Shown: positions 1 through 8,702, numbered from the stretch's first letter. The stretch: DNA of 64,000 bases from Meridianimaribacter flavus (GCF_004366715.1 NZ_SOQZ01000001.1:930001-994000), one strand, 5' to 3'. Notes: generated by a model not told the origin, from the sequence alone. Numbers and translations: made by a program.

Positions 1-845
1 GTATCAAACGTATTGCTAAAATCACTGAAAAAATTGTCCCTTTTATGGCTGGGATCTATGTATTAGCAGCTTTAATTATCATTTTCGCAAACTTTAAATA
101 TATTGATGATGCCTTCGGGTTAATCATGGAAGGAGCATTTACACCAATGGCAGGACTAGGTGGATTTATAGGAGTGCTTATTGTTGGTTTCCAGCGTGCA
201 GCATTTTCTAATGAAGCAGGAGCAGGTTCAGCAGCAATTGCACATTCAGCAGTACGTACTAAATATCCAGCATCTGAAGGTGTTGTTGCTCTTTTAGAAC
301 CATTTATTGATACTGTAGTTATTTGTACAATGACAGCTCTAGTTATCATTTTCTTTAATATTGATGGTACAAATATGCAAAGCGTGTTTACTTATGGAGC
401 TGTTGAAGGTAGTAATGTAATGATTAATGCTACTGGAGAGCGAATAGGAGGTGTTGATTTAACATCAGAAGCATTCGACTCAGTAATTCCAGGATTCTCT
501 TATGTGTTAACTATTGCTATTGTATTGTTTGCGTTTTCAACAATGATTTCTTGGTCTTATTATGGTTTACAGTCTTGGAAATACCTTTTCGGAAGAGGTA
601 AAGCGGCTGATTTAACTTATAAAATATTATTCTTATTATTTGTAATTATTGGAGCTGCTGCTACTTTAGACGCAGTAATTAAGTTCTCTGATGCAATGAT
701 ATTAGCGTTGGTATTCCCTAACATGATTGGGTTATTACTCTTATTCCCTAAAGTAAGAGAGGAAATGAAGCGTTACTTAGATGCTATTGCAATTAAAAAA
801 GAAGCCTTAGAAGATGGTCATGAAGACATTACTAAGCACATGTAA
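1..845 (+). CDS. Alanine/glycine:cation symporter (AGCS) family, C-terminal part
   Basis: The reading frame is open from the left edge (first full codon at base 3), so the true start lies outside the window; the ATG at 45 is internal. The segment GAGSAAIAHSA followed by LLEPFIDTVVICTMTALV is characteristic of sodium- or proton-coupled alanine/glycine symporters of the AlsT/DagA type in the inner membrane. Several hydrophobic helices follow and the protein ends in a charged cytoplasmic tail. Known for the family: import of small neutral amino acids driven by a cation gradient. The exact substrate cannot be told from this part. Confidence 0.93.
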   Translation, partial: IKRIAKITEKIVPFMAGIYVLAALIIIFANFKYIDDAFGLIMEGAFTPMAGLGGFIGVLIVGFQRAAFSNEAGAGSAAIAHSAVRTKYPASEGVVALLEPFIDTVVICTMTALVIIFFNIDGTNMQSVFTYGAVEGSNVMINATGERIGGVDLTSEAFDSVIPGFSYVLTIAIVLFAFSTMISWSYYGLQSWKYLFGRGKAADLTYKILFLLFVIIGAAATLDAVIKFSDAMILALVFPNMIGLLLLFPKVREEMKRYLDAIAIKKEALEDGHEDITKHM

Positions 846-854
846 AATACTATT

Positions 855-1733
855 ATGAAAAATATTAAATCCCATTTCATGTTCACTAAGCAACAACGGA
901 ATGGGATTTTTTTATTGTTGCTACTCATCGTTGCGTTTCAGTGTGTTTACTTTTTTGTTGATTTTAGTGAAACTGAAATAAAAGTGGATGAAAACGAATT
1001 AAGTGATTTTAAAGCTGAAATAGATTCGCTTCGATTAGTTGAAATTGAAAACCGAAAACCAAAACTATATCCTTTTAATCCAAATTTTATTACCGATTAC
1101 AAAGGCTATACTTTAGGAATGACCAATGAAGAAATTCATAGATTGTTAACTTACCGAAAACAAGATAAGTGGATTAATTCGGTACAGCAGTTTCAAGAAG
1201 TTACTCAGGTTTCAGATTCTTTACTGAATGCAATTTCTCCTTATTTTAAGTTTCCAGAATGGGTTACTAATCCTAAGCCTAAAACTACTTTTCAATATCA
1301 AAATAATAATACACCTAAGACCTACAATCAAAAGCAAGATTTAAACAAGGCGACAGCTGCTCAACTTCAAAAAGTGAATGGTATTGGAGAAACACTTTCT
1401 AAGCGAATTGTTCAATATAGAAATAAGTTTCAAGGTGGTTTTATAGCTGATGTTCAACTTACAGAAGTATATGGATTATCACCAGAAGTTATTGAACGTC
1501 TTACAAATGAGTTTACCGTTAAAACGCCAAGAGTAGTAAAAAAGATAAATTTAAACACAGCTACAAGAGACGAATTGGTTACCATTCAGCATATTGATTA
1601 TGAGATTGCACATGCCATAATTGAACAAAGAACTTTACGAGAAGGATTCAAATCTTTGGACGATTTAGCAAAAGTTAAAGACTTTCCACTAAATAAAATT
1701 GAGATAATTAAGTTATATTTGACACTCAATTAA
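855..1733 (+). CDS. Helix-hairpin-helix domain protein (ComEA-like)
   Basis: A 292-residue protein with one membrane-spanning stretch near residues 15-35, a poorly conserved middle, and two helix-hairpin-helix units: one around residues 155-215 with DLNKATAAQLQKVNGIGE, the other around 225-290 with INLNTATRDELVTIQ. This arrangement resembles ComEA-type proteins, which bind DNA without sequence preference. Family knowledge suggests periplasmic DNA binding or DNA uptake; no competence genes are adjacent, so that role is inference. It starts 9 bp after the symporter and may be co-transcribed with it. Confidence 0.8.
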   Translation: MKNIKSHFMFTKQQRNGIFLLLLLIVAFQCVYFFVDFSETEIKVDENELSDFKAEIDSLRLVEIENRKPKLYPFNPNFITDYKGYTLGMTNEEIHRLLTYRKQDKWINSVQQFQEVTQVSDSLLNAISPYFKFPEWVTNPKPKTTFQYQNNNTPKTYNQKQDLNKATAAQLQKVNGIGETLSKRIVQYRNKFQGGFIADVQLTEVYGLSPEVIERLTNEFTVKTPRVVKKINLNTATRDELVTIQHIDYEIAHAIIEQRTLREGFKSLDDLAKVKDFPLNKIEIIKLYLTLN

Positions 1734-1752
1734 TGACATAAAAAAAGCATAT

Positions 1753-2919
1753 ATGAATAGCATGTACTTCACCGAAGAACATCAATTGTTTAGACAAAGT
1801 TTACAAGATTTTTTAAAGAAAGAGGTCGTTCCACATATTGAAAAATGGGAAAAATCAGGAACCGTAGAACGTTTCATCTGGGAAAAGTTTGGAGAGATGG
1901 GATTTTTTGGTTTAGCATACCCTGAAGAGTATGGAGGTTTAAATCTCGACTTGTTTTATACTGTTATTCTTTTGGAAGAACTTCAAAAAATCAACTCTGG
2001 TGGTTTTGCGGCAAACATTTGGGCGCATGCGTATTTAGCAATGACTCATGTAAATGCAGAAGGTAGTCATGATATAAAAGAAAAATATTTAGCACCTAGT
2101 ATTACAGGAGAAAAAATAGGTTGCCTTTGTATTACTGAACCTTTTGGTGGAAGTGATGTTGCAGGTATGCGTACTACAGCAGTTAAAAAAGGGGATACTT
2201 ATGTAATCAACGGATCAAAAACATTTATTACTAATGGTGTGTATAGTGACTATTTGGTAGTAGCGGCTAAAACAAATCCTGAAGCAGGAAATAAAGGTAT
2301 TAGTATTTTTATTATGGATAGAGATACTCCAGGTATTTCTGCAACCAAGTTAGATAAATTAGGTTGGAGAGCTAGTGATACTGCTGAGATAGCTTTTGAT
2401 AATGTTACAATTCCTGCAAGTAACTTAATGGGAGAAGAAAACAAAGGCTTTCCATACATTATGCAGCACTTTTCTTTAGAGCGATTAATTATGGGAATCA
2501 ATGCACATGCAAGAGCTGAATATGCTTTAGATTATGCTAAACAGTATATGAGTGAGCGTATCGCTTTTGGCAAAACAATTGATAGATTTCAAGCCTTAAG
2601 ACATAAATTTTCCGATTTATATACTGATATGACTATTTGCAAAGAATTTAATTACTCAGTAGCTTACAGATTAAATAAAGGCGAATATGTAGTTAAAGAA
2701 GCAACTATGAGTAAGCTCAAATCTACTAAAATGGCCGATGATGTTATTTATCACTGCCTACAGTTTTTAGGTGGATATGGTTATATGGAAGAGTATCCAA
2801 TGGCACGTTTACTTCGCGATAGTAGATTAGGACCAATTGGTGGAGGTACATCAGAAATTCTTAGAGAAATATTGGCAAAAATGATTTTAGATAATAAAGA
2901 CTATAAGCCAGCAACATAA
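1753..2919 (+). CDS. Acyl-CoA dehydrogenase
   Basis: A 388-residue flavoprotein of fatty-acid or branched-chain acyl-CoA oxidation. The FAD/substrate signature CITEPFGGSDVAGMRT and the C-terminal FLGGYGYMEEYPMARLLRD are typical. The usual medium-chain catalytic Glu (YEGT) is absent: the matching stretch reads IGGGTSEI. A Glu at residue 243 in SLERLIMG matches the alternative base position of isovaleryl- and long-chain dehydrogenases, so this is probably one of those types. The ATG at 1762 (MYFTEEHQL) is an equally plausible start. It follows the HHH gene by 19 bp. Confidence 0.93.
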   Translation: MNSMYFTEEHQLFRQSLQDFLKKEVVPHIEKWEKSGTVERFIWEKFGEMGFFGLAYPEEYGGLNLDLFYTVILLEELQKINSGGFAANIWAHAYLAMTHVNAEGSHDIKEKYLAPSITGEKIGCLCITEPFGGSDVAGMRTTAVKKGDTYVINGSKTFITNGVYSDYLVVAAKTNPEAGNKGISIFIMDRDTPGISATKLDKLGWRASDTAEIAFDNVTIPASNLMGEENKGFPYIMQHFSLERLIMGINAHARAEYALDYAKQYMSERIAFGKTIDRFQALRHKFSDLYTDMTICKEFNYSVAYRLNKGEYVVKEATMSKLKSTKMADDVIYHCLQFLGGYGYMEEYPMARLLRDSRLGPIGGGTSEILREILAKMILDNKDYKPAT

Positions 2920-2931
2920 AATCCCAAACAA

Positions 2932-4359
2932 ATGAACTTAACTCACTTAAAAAAAGGCGTTGTTTTAATTTTTGGAATATTCAGTTTAACTAGTTTTGGT
3001 CAAACTGAATTAAAAAATAAAATAGTTGACTTTGCTACTTTAATGCCATTAGAAAGTGCTAGTATTTATGTTCAAAATACAACAATTGGTACTGTGAGTA
3101 ATGCAGATGGAAAGTTTGTATTGTTAGTGCCACAAGAATATGAAAAAGATACACTTGTAATTTCTTCAATAGGATACAAAACTTTTAAAACACCTGTTAA
3201 CGAATTTGATAATGATTTTGAAGTATATCTAGAAGAAGATATAGCCTCATTAGATGAAGTCTTATTGGTTGCCGAAACAAGACCCAAAACAGGTAACGAT
3301 ATTGTGTTGAAAGCACTAGAGAAACTAAGTGTTAATTTACCAGATTCGGCGTATCTTCAAAAAGGATTTTTAAGACATAAAGAGCGAAATACTAAGGAAT
3401 TTAAATGGCTTGTTGAAAGTGCAATAACGGTTTACGATTCCGGATACCAAGCTAGCTCAAAAGACCATCTCAAAATTAATGTTGATGAAGTTAGAAAAAG
3501 CTACGACCTTAGAGATGTCGATAGCTTGTTGATTTATACCTCTTATTTGAAGTATCATCACAAGATGAGAAATCTTAAAGCTAAAAACCTAAAGCGAGAT
3601 ACAATTAAAACTGCGTCTTTAGTAAAAGCAATTAAGTGGAATGATACAAGGGTTAACGGGCTGCAAAATCTTTTTCAAGGTAAACTCAATTTGTTGAGAA
3701 ATTCTAACACTTCAAAATCGCTTTTTGGTGAGGGTATATTAAGTAAGCATCATTTTGATTTAGATACTATTTTGGTAGATAATGAAAGAAAAATCTACAA
3801 AATAAAAATTTCAAAAGGTACAGATTTTATAGGTTTAGATACCGAAGGGATTTTCAACGAAGGTTATGAAGCTGATGGATGGATATACATCTATTATGAT
3901 AACTATTCTGTAAAAAAGATCGAGTACGATTTAATTGCAGCTTCACCTGCTCAAAAAAGCCGAAGCAAGGCATTGTTTGGGACACAGTTAAATCATAAAC
4001 TTGTGATTAATTATATGGAGTATCAGGATAAAATGTATCCAAGTTATATTTATTATGAAACACCTAAGTTGGTTAATGTAGGTTCTAATACAGATGAAAA
4101 AATTACCGACGAAGAAAAAGAACGTTATAATAAAGAAGAACGCTACTATTATACAGTACAAGAAGTATTGTTTACTGAAATTATTTTAGACCGGGAAGAA
4201 GTACACAAAACTCTTGAAGGTACATGGAATAATGATATATTTATGGTAAAACCATATAACAAATCATTTTGGGATAACTACAACACTTTATTAGAAAGTG
4301 AAGAAGATGAAAAGTTAATTCAAGACCTTACCAAACGCTCAAAATTATTTAAGGATTAA
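2932..4359 (+). CDS. Secreted carboxypeptidase-like regulatory domain protein
   Basis: 475 residues with a signal peptide ending near SFGQ, followed by a carboxypeptidase-D regulatory-like beta-sandwich (about residues 25-110; TIGTVSNADGKF and DTLVISSIGYK are its hallmarks). The remaining 360 residues are a domain I do not recognise. Such proteins are common in Bacteroidota envelopes; the first domain is also found at the N-terminus of TonB receptors. Function is unknown. It starts 12 bp after the dehydrogenase, but nothing links the two biochemically. Confidence 0.75.
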   Translation: MNLTHLKKGVVLIFGIFSLTSFGQTELKNKIVDFATLMPLESASIYVQNTTIGTVSNADGKFVLLVPQEYEKDTLVISSIGYKTFKTPVNEFDNDFEVYLEEDIASLDEVLLVAETRPKTGNDIVLKALEKLSVNLPDSAYLQKGFLRHKERNTKEFKWLVESAITVYDSGYQASSKDHLKINVDEVRKSYDLRDVDSLLIYTSYLKYHHKMRNLKAKNLKRDTIKTASLVKAIKWNDTRVNGLQNLFQGKLNLLRNSNTSKSLFGEGILSKHHFDLDTILVDNERKIYKIKISKGTDFIGLDTEGIFNEGYEADGWIYIYYDNYSVKKIEYDLIAASPAQKSRSKALFGTQLNHKLVINYMEYQDKMYPSYIYYETPKLVNVGSNTDEKITDEEKERYNKEERYYYTVQEVLFTEIILDREEVHKTLEGTWNNDIFMVKPYNKSFWDNYNTLLESEEDEKLIQDLTKRSKLFKD

Positions 4360-4398
4360 CAAGGTGTCGTTAAGGCGATTAAAAAAAATATTTTTTTA

Positions 4399-4456
4399 AT
4401 TGCCAGTAATAAATTTGTTTTTATATTTGCGCACCGAAATTTTAAAAGAGAGGAGG
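4399..4456 (+). promoter_or_regulatory. rpsU promoter and strong Shine-Dalgarno
   Basis: A Bacteroidota-type -7 box TATATTTG lies at 4422-4429, with an ATTG at 4399-4402 at the -33 distance (19 bp spacer). The leader carries AGAGGAGGT (4449-4457), with AGGAGG at 4451-4456, 10 bases before the rpsU ATG. This is a near-perfect complement of the 16S rRNA tail and was not seen before the other genes examined here. See findings. Confidence 0.8.
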
Positions 4457-4466
4457 TTAAGACACT

Positions 4467-4661
4467 ATGTTAATAATACCAGTTAAAGAAGGAGAAAATA
4501 TAGATAGAGCGCTAAAGCGTTTTAAGCGTAAGTTTGACAAAACAGGAGCTAAACGTCAATTGCAAAATCGTAAGCAATTTACAAAGCCTTCAGTAGAGCG
4601 TAGAGCACAGATTCAAAAAGCGCAATACATCCAAAGATTAAGAGATCAAGAAAATATCTAA
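4467..4661 (+). CDS. rpsU: 30S ribosomal protein S21
   Basis: A 64-residue basic protein beginning MLIIPVKEGENIDRALKRFK, the standard S21 opening, with a basic C-terminal helix. bS21 sits on the small-subunit platform beside the 3' end of 16S rRNA. In Flavobacteria it has been reported to help hide the anti-Shine-Dalgarno, which fits the unusual consensus Shine-Dalgarno in front of this gene. It is followed by xerC, a common flavobacterial order, with a terminator between them. Confidence 0.97.
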   Translation: MLIIPVKEGENIDRALKRFKRKFDKTGAKRQLQNRKQFTKPSVERRAQIQKAQYIQRLRDQENI

Positions 4662-4684
4662 TATTTACTTAATGATACAATAAA

Positions 4685-4712
4685 GTCCTGTAGAAATACA
4701 GGACTTTTTTTA
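4685..4712 (+). terminator. Intrinsic terminator after rpsU
   Basis: Perfect 8-bp stem GTCCTGTA/TACAGGAC (4685-4692 and 4697-4704) with a GAAA loop, followed by a run of seven T. Confidence 0.9.
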
Positions 4713-4753
4713 TTCATAACAAAATAAACTTTGTACATTTAGCATATATACGT

Positions 4754-5650
4754 ATGCTAATGCCTTTCAAATCATTTACAGAATATCTTACCCACGAGAA
4801 AAACTACTCACCACTTACGATAAAGTCATATAAAAATGATTTGAGTACGTTCTTGCAGTTTATTGTTGATGAGTTTGAACAAGACACTATTGATACTGTA
4901 AACTATCAACAAATAAGAAGTTGGATAGTGCAACTCGTAGAAAACGGCATATCCAACAGGAGTATTAACCGAAAAATTTCATCGCTCAATTCCTATTATA
5001 AATTTCTTATCAAAACCAAAACAATAACTGTAAATCCATTAGCAAAACATAAAGCGCTTAAAACAGATAAAAAAGTCCAAATTCCATTTTCGCAGCAAGA
5101 AATTGAAAGCGTTATCAAAGAGTTGCATTTCGAAACAAGTTTTGAAGGATTAAGAGATAAATTGATTATTGAACTTTTTTACGCTACAGGAATTCGACGT
5201 ATAGAATTAGTACAAATAAAAATCACAGATATTGATTTATCTAATAAAACGTTAAAAGTACTTGGTAAGAGAAATAAAGAAAGATTCATTCCGTTAATTA
5301 ATTCAGTAATTGATTCAGTAAAGGCGTATTTGCTGACTAGAAATGATTTAGAAAAAATTGTCGATAACGATTTTCTTTTTTTAACAAAAAAAGGGTTAAA
5401 AATTTACGAAAATCTTGTTTACAGAATTATAAATGATTATTTTAGTAAAGCATCTACTAAAGTAAAAAGGAGTCCGCATATACTAAGGCACTCATTTGCT
5501 ACTCATTTGCTTAATCAAGGTGCAAATTTAAATGCTGTAAAAGAGCTTCTTGGTCATTCAAGTCTTGCAGCAACTCAAGTTTATACTCATAATAGTATAG
5601 AAGAATTAAAAAAAGTGTATTCAAATGCGCATCCAAGAAGTAAAAAATGA
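4754..5650 (+). CDS. xerC: Tyrosine recombinase XerC-like
   Basis: 298 residues with an N-terminal SAM-like core-binding domain (about 1-90) and a C-terminal catalytic domain. The tyrosine-recombinase residues are visible: Arg in ATGIRRIEL, His-x-x-Arg in HILRHSFATHLL, His in LGHSSLAATQ and the nucleophile Tyr in QVYTH. Length and chromosomal position suit the chromosome-dimer resolvase XerC/XerD rather than a phage integrase. No element boundary is near. The ATG at 4760 is an alternative start. Confidence 0.92.
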   Translation: MLMPFKSFTEYLTHEKNYSPLTIKSYKNDLSTFLQFIVDEFEQDTIDTVNYQQIRSWIVQLVENGISNRSINRKISSLNSYYKFLIKTKTITVNPLAKHKALKTDKKVQIPFSQQEIESVIKELHFETSFEGLRDKLIIELFYATGIRRIELVQIKITDIDLSNKTLKVLGKRNKERFIPLINSVIDSVKAYLLTRNDLEKIVDNDFLFLTKKGLKIYENLVYRIINDYFSKASTKVKRSPHILRHSFATHLLNQGANLNAVKELLGHSSLAATQVYTHNSIEELKKVYSNAHPRSKK

Positions 5651-5689
5651 ACAAGATAAATTAATGTCTAACCACTAAAAAAGAAGAGT

Positions 5690-5992
5690 ATGAAAGTAAA
5701 CACGCAATCCGTTAACTTTAGTGCTGACAAAAAGTTACTAGACTTCATCCAAAAAAGAATGGATAAGTTAGATTTGTTTTATGATAAAGTTATACAAGCA
5801 GATGTATATCTTAAAGTAGAAAACACAAGTGAGAAAGAAAATAAAATCTTTGAAGCAAGGCTTAGCGTTCCTGGAGATCGCTTTGTTGTAAAAAAACAAT
5901 GTAAAACTTTTGAAGAAGGTGCAGACACTGCAGTTTCATCGTTAGAAAGACAGTTAAAAAAGCGCAAAGAAAAATTAAGAGCACATATGTGA
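5690..5992 (+). CDS. hpf: Ribosome hibernation promoting factor, short form
   Basis: A 100-residue HPF/YfiA-type protein. The fold signature runs from MKVNTQSVNFSADKKLLDF through a lysine-rich helix (LERQLKKRKEKLRAHM). The long-form C-terminal dimerisation domain is missing, so this is the short type. Family role: binds the decoding site of 30S subunits in slow growth and helps form inactive ribosomes. It lies between xerC and the tRNA cluster, next to other translation genes. Confidence 0.92.
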   Translation: MKVNTQSVNFSADKKLLDFIQKRMDKLDLFYDKVIQADVYLKVENTSEKENKIFEARLSVPGDRFVVKKQCKTFEEGADTAVSSLERQLKKRKEKLRAHM

Positions 5993-6012
5993 TAAAAATT
6001 TTCAAAAAATGT

Positions 6013-6042
6013 TTTGAATAAATAAATAAATCTTTACATTTG
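6013..6042 (+). promoter_or_regulatory. Promoter of the tRNA-tuf cluster
   Basis: TTTG at 6013-6016, an 18-bp spacer and TACATTTG at 6035-6042 match the Bacteroidota housekeeping consensus (TTTG-N19-TAnnTTTG). It lies directly before the four tRNA genes and tuf. Confidence 0.8.
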
Positions 6043-6044
6043 CA

Positions 6045-6071
6045 GTCCGTTAGAAATAGCGGGCTTTTTTT
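6045..6071 (+). terminator. Hairpin plus T-run immediately after the tRNA promoter
   Basis: GTCCG (6045-6049) pairs with CGGGC (6060-6064), including one G-T pair, and is followed by seven T. It has terminator form but lies where the tRNA-tuf transcript should begin. It could end the hpf transcript or act on the new transcript; see findings. Confidence 0.5.
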
Positions 6072-6093
6072 ATTGCAAAAAAAGTAAAGAAAA

Positions 6094-6167
6094 GCCGATG
6101 TAGCTCAGCTGGCTAGAGCAGCTGATTTGTAATCAGCAGGTCGTGGGTTCGAGTCCCTCCATCGGCT
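6094..6167 (+). tRNA. tRNA-Thr (anticodon TGT)
   Basis: A complete 74-base cloverleaf with acceptor pair GCCGATG/CATCGGC, anticodon loop TTTGTAA and T-arm GGGTTCGAGTCCC. CCA is not encoded. A near-identical copy is at 24203. Confidence 0.97.
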
Positions 6168-6200
6168 CAAGTTCTTTAAAAAAAAGTATTGATAAATTTT

Positions 6201-6283
6201 GGGGAGATACTCAAGCGGCCAACGAGGACAGACTGTAAATCTGTTGTTTTTTAACTTCGCAGGTTCGAATCCTGCTCTCCCCA
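6201..6283 (+). tRNA. tRNA-Tyr (anticodon GTA)
   Basis: An 83-base class II tRNA with acceptor GGGGAGA/TCTCCCC, anticodon loop CTGTAAA and a long variable arm, as expected for tyrosine. Confidence 0.97.
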
Positions 6284-6314
6284 CAATTATTCTAAGACTA
6301 GACCTTATAAAAAT

Positions 6315-6387
6315 GCGGGAGTAGCTCAGTTGGTAGAGCGTCAGCCTTCCAAGCTGAATGTCGCCGGTTCGAACCCGGTCTCCCGCT
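6315..6387 (+). tRNA. tRNA-Gly (anticodon TCC)
   Basis: 73 bases with acceptor GCGGGAG/CTCCCGC and anticodon loop CTTCCAA. Confidence 0.97.
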
Positions 6388-6396
6388 CATTTTTTA

Positions 6397-6468
6397 GCCG
6401 GTGTAGCTCAGGGGTAGAGCGTTTCCTTGGTAAGGAAGAGGTCACGGGTTCAAATCCCGTCATTGGCT
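6397..6468 (+). tRNA. tRNA-Thr (anticodon GGT)
   Basis: 72 bases; the acceptor GCCGGTG/CATTGGC contains two G-T pairs; anticodon loop TTGGTAA. The order Thr-Tyr-Gly-Thr before tuf is the common bacterial arrangement. Confidence 0.96.
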
Positions 6469-6528
6469 CATTTGAAACGTACAATTAAAATTGAACACTA
6501 ATATTAAATAAGATTAAATAAATTAAAC

Positions 6529-7716
6529 ATGGCAAAGGCAACTTTCGATCGTTCAAAACCACACTTAAACATTGGTACTATTGGACACGTAGATCACGGT
6601 AAAACAACTTTAACTGCTGCTATTACTAAAGTATTAGCTGATGCAGGTTTTTCAGAAGCAAGATCATTTGATCAAATTGATAACGCTCCAGAAGAGAAAG
6701 AAAGAGGTATCACTATTAATACTTCTCACGTTGAATATCAAACAGCTAATCGTCACTATGCTCACGTTGACTGTCCAGGTCACGCGGATTACGTAAAGAA
6801 CATGGTAACTGGTGCTGCTCAAATGGATGGAGCTATTTTAGTTGTTGCTGCAACTGATGGTCCTATGCCACAAACTCGTGAGCACATCCTTTTAGGTCGT
6901 CAAGTAGGTATTCCAAGAATCGTTGTATTCTTGAATAAAGTTGATATGGTTGACGATGAGGAGTTATTAGAGTTAGTAGATATGGAAGTTAGAGATTTAT
7001 TAAACTTCTATGAGTATGATGGAGATAATGGTCCTGTAGTTTCAGGTTCTGCATTAGGTGCATTAAACGGAGAACAAAAGTGGGTTGATACAGTAATGGA
7101 GCTTATGGAAGCTGTTGATAACTGGATTGAAGAGCCACAACGTGATATGGATAAGCCTTTCTTAATGCCTATCGAAGATGTATTCTCTATTACAGGTCGT
7201 GGTACTGTAGCAACTGGTCGTATTGAGACTGGTGTTGCTCAAACTGGAGATCCAGTAGAAATTATTGGTATGGGAGCTGAGAAATTAACTTCTACAATTA
7301 CTGGTATTGAAATGTTCCGTCAAATTCTTGATAGAGGTGAGGCTGGAGATAACGCTGGTATCTTATTAAGAGGTATTGAGAAAACTCAAATCTCTAGAGG
7401 TATGGTAATTACTAAACCAGGTTCTGTAACTCCACACCAAAAGTTCAAAGCTGAGGTTTATATCCTTAAGAAAGAAGAAGGTGGACGTCACACTCCATTC
7501 CACAACAACTACCGTCCACAGTTCTACGTACGTACAACTGACGTAACTGGAAACATTGCGCTTCCTGATGGAGTTGAAATGGTAATGCCTGGAGATAACC
7601 TTACTATTACTGTTGAATTAATTCAACCAATTGCAATGAACGTAGGTTTACGTTTTGCAATCCGTGAAGGTGGTAGAACAGTAGGTGCTGGTCAGGTAAC
7701 TGAAATTTTAGATTAA
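6529..7716 (+). CDS. tuf: Elongation factor Tu
   Basis: 395 residues. The GTPase motifs are intact: GHVDHGKTT (G1), the RGITI switch I region, DCPGHADY (G3), NKVDMVD (G4) and SGSALG (G5). Two beta-barrel domains follow and the protein ends with the usual [14 protein letters not shown] tail. It delivers aminoacyl-tRNA to the ribosome. It is placed between tRNA genes and secE, as in many bacteria, and is probably co-transcribed with the upstream tRNAs. Confidence 0.99.
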   Translation: MAKATFDRSKPHLNIGTIGHVDHGKTTLTAAITKVLADAGFSEARSFDQIDNAPEEKERGITINTSHVEYQTANRHYAHVDCPGHADYVKNMVTGAAQMDGAILVVAATDGPMPQTREHILLGRQVGIPRIVVFLNKVDMVDDEELLELVDMEVRDLLNFYEYDGDNGPVVSGSALGALNGEQKWVDTVMELMEAVDNWIEEPQRDMDKPFLMPIEDVFSITGRGTVATGRIETGVAQTGDPVEIIGMGAEKLTSTITGIEMFRQILDRGEAGDNAGILLRGIEKTQISRGMVITKPGSVTPHQKFKAEVYILKKEEGGRHTPFHNNYRPQFYVRTTDVTGNIALPDGVEMVMPGDNLTITVELIQPIAMNVGLRFAIREGGRTVGAGQVTEILD

Positions 7717-7740
7717 AATTTTAATATAGAATATTAAATT

Positions 7741-7769
7741 AAGGTGTCTTGTTTTTAGCAAGACGCCTT
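7741..7769 (+). terminator. Hairpin between tuf and tRNA-Trp
   Basis: An 11-bp stem (7741-7751 with 7759-7769, one G-T pair) and a T-rich loop. The tail after it is only moderately T-rich, so it may be a weak terminator or an RNA-processing and stability stem in a longer transcript running into secE. Confidence 0.55.
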
Positions 7770-7780
7770 GATTTATATTT

Positions 7781-7853
7781 ACGGGTTTAGCTCAGTTGGT
7801 AGAGCACTGGTCTCCAAAACCAGGTGTCGGGAGTTCGAGTCTCTCAACCCGTG
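7781..7853 (+). tRNA. tRNA-Trp (anticodon CCA)
   Basis: 73 bases with acceptor ACGGGTT/AACCCGT and anticodon loop CTCCAAA. It lies 16 bp before secE, a classical tuf-trnW-secE-nusG arrangement. Confidence 0.97.
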
Positions 7854-7869
7854 CAAATAAGAAAAACAG

Positions 7870-8064
7870 ATGGCAGGAATTATTAATTATATAAAAGAAT
7901 CCTTTGAGGAATTAAAGAATAATGTATCATGGCCAACTTGGTCTGAAGCACAAAACCTAACAGTATTGGTTGCAGTGTTTTCAATTATTTTCTCACTCGC
8001 TATTTGGGGTGTTGACACTGTTTTTAGTAAAGTTATTAAAGCGTATTTTGATTTAATTGGCTAA
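7870..8064 (+). CDS. secE: Preprotein translocase subunit SecE
   Basis: 64 residues with a short amphipathic N-terminus (IKESFEELKNNVSWPTWSEA, the SecE signature) and one transmembrane helix near residues 30-52. It is a component of the inner-membrane SecYEG channel. The short single-helix form is usual outside Gammaproteobacteria. Its stop lies 10 bp before the ATG of nusG. Confidence 0.95.
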   Translation: MAGIINYIKESFEELKNNVSWPTWSEAQNLTVLVAVFSIIFSLAIWGVDTVFSKVIKAYFDLIG

Positions 8065-8074
8065 AACAAATTTG

Positions 8075-8632
8075 ATGTCTGAAACAAAAGGAAATAAAAA
8101 GTGGTATGTAGTTAGAGCTGTAAGTGGTCAGGAAAACAAAATTAAAACTTATATAGAGAATGAAATTTCTCGATTAGGTTTAGAAGATTTTGTTGATCAA
8201 GTTTTGGTTCCTACTGAAAAAGTGATTCAGATACGTAACGGAAAAAAAACACATAAAGAACGTGTGTATTTTCCAGGTTACATTATGATTCAAGCTAATT
8301 TAAGTGGTGAAATACCACATATTATAAAGTCAATAACAAATGTTATTGGGTTTTTAGGCGAAACAAAAGGAGGAGATCCTGTGCCTTTAAGACAGTCTGA
8401 AGTAAATAGAATGTTAGGTAAAGTAGACGAGTTGTCTGTAGATGCTGATGCTAATATCGCTATTCCTTTTACTTTAGGAGAAACTGTAAAAGTTATAGAT
8501 GGACCATTCAATGGATTTGATGGTACTATCGAAAAAATAAATGAAGAAAAGCGTAAACTTGAAGTAATGGTTAAAATTTTCGGAAGAAAAACACCATTAG
8601 AGTTAAGTTATATGCAAGTTGAAAAAGTTTAA
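8075..8632 (+). CDS. nusG: Transcription termination/antitermination factor NusG
   Basis: An NGN domain (KKWYVVRAVSGQENKIK at the start) and a C-terminal KOW domain (GETVKVIDGPFNGFDGTIE). It binds the clamp of RNA polymerase and contacts the ribosome through S10. I chose the ATG at 8075; a TTG at 8057, inside the end of secE, would add six residues (LAKTNL) that are not part of the usual NusG N-terminus. Confidence 0.96.
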   Translation: MSETKGNKKWYVVRAVSGQENKIKTYIENEISRLGLEDFVDQVLVPTEKVIQIRNGKKTHKERVYFPGYIMIQANLSGEIPHIIKSITNVIGFLGETKGGDPVPLRQSEVNRMLGKVDELSVDADANIAIPFTLGETVKVIDGPFNGFDGTIEKINEEKRKLEVMVKIFGRKTPLELSYMQVEKV

Positions 8633-8702
8633 TAATTGTTACCATATATAGTATGTCTTTTTGCTTCCACATTAAAAGACGTACAAAACTAAATTTATTA
8701 AA

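Noticed and set aside
4754-5650. Integrase of a mobile element
   Set aside because: Length and motifs suit XerC/D; it stands in the conserved rpsU-xerC-hpf order with no att repeats nearby.
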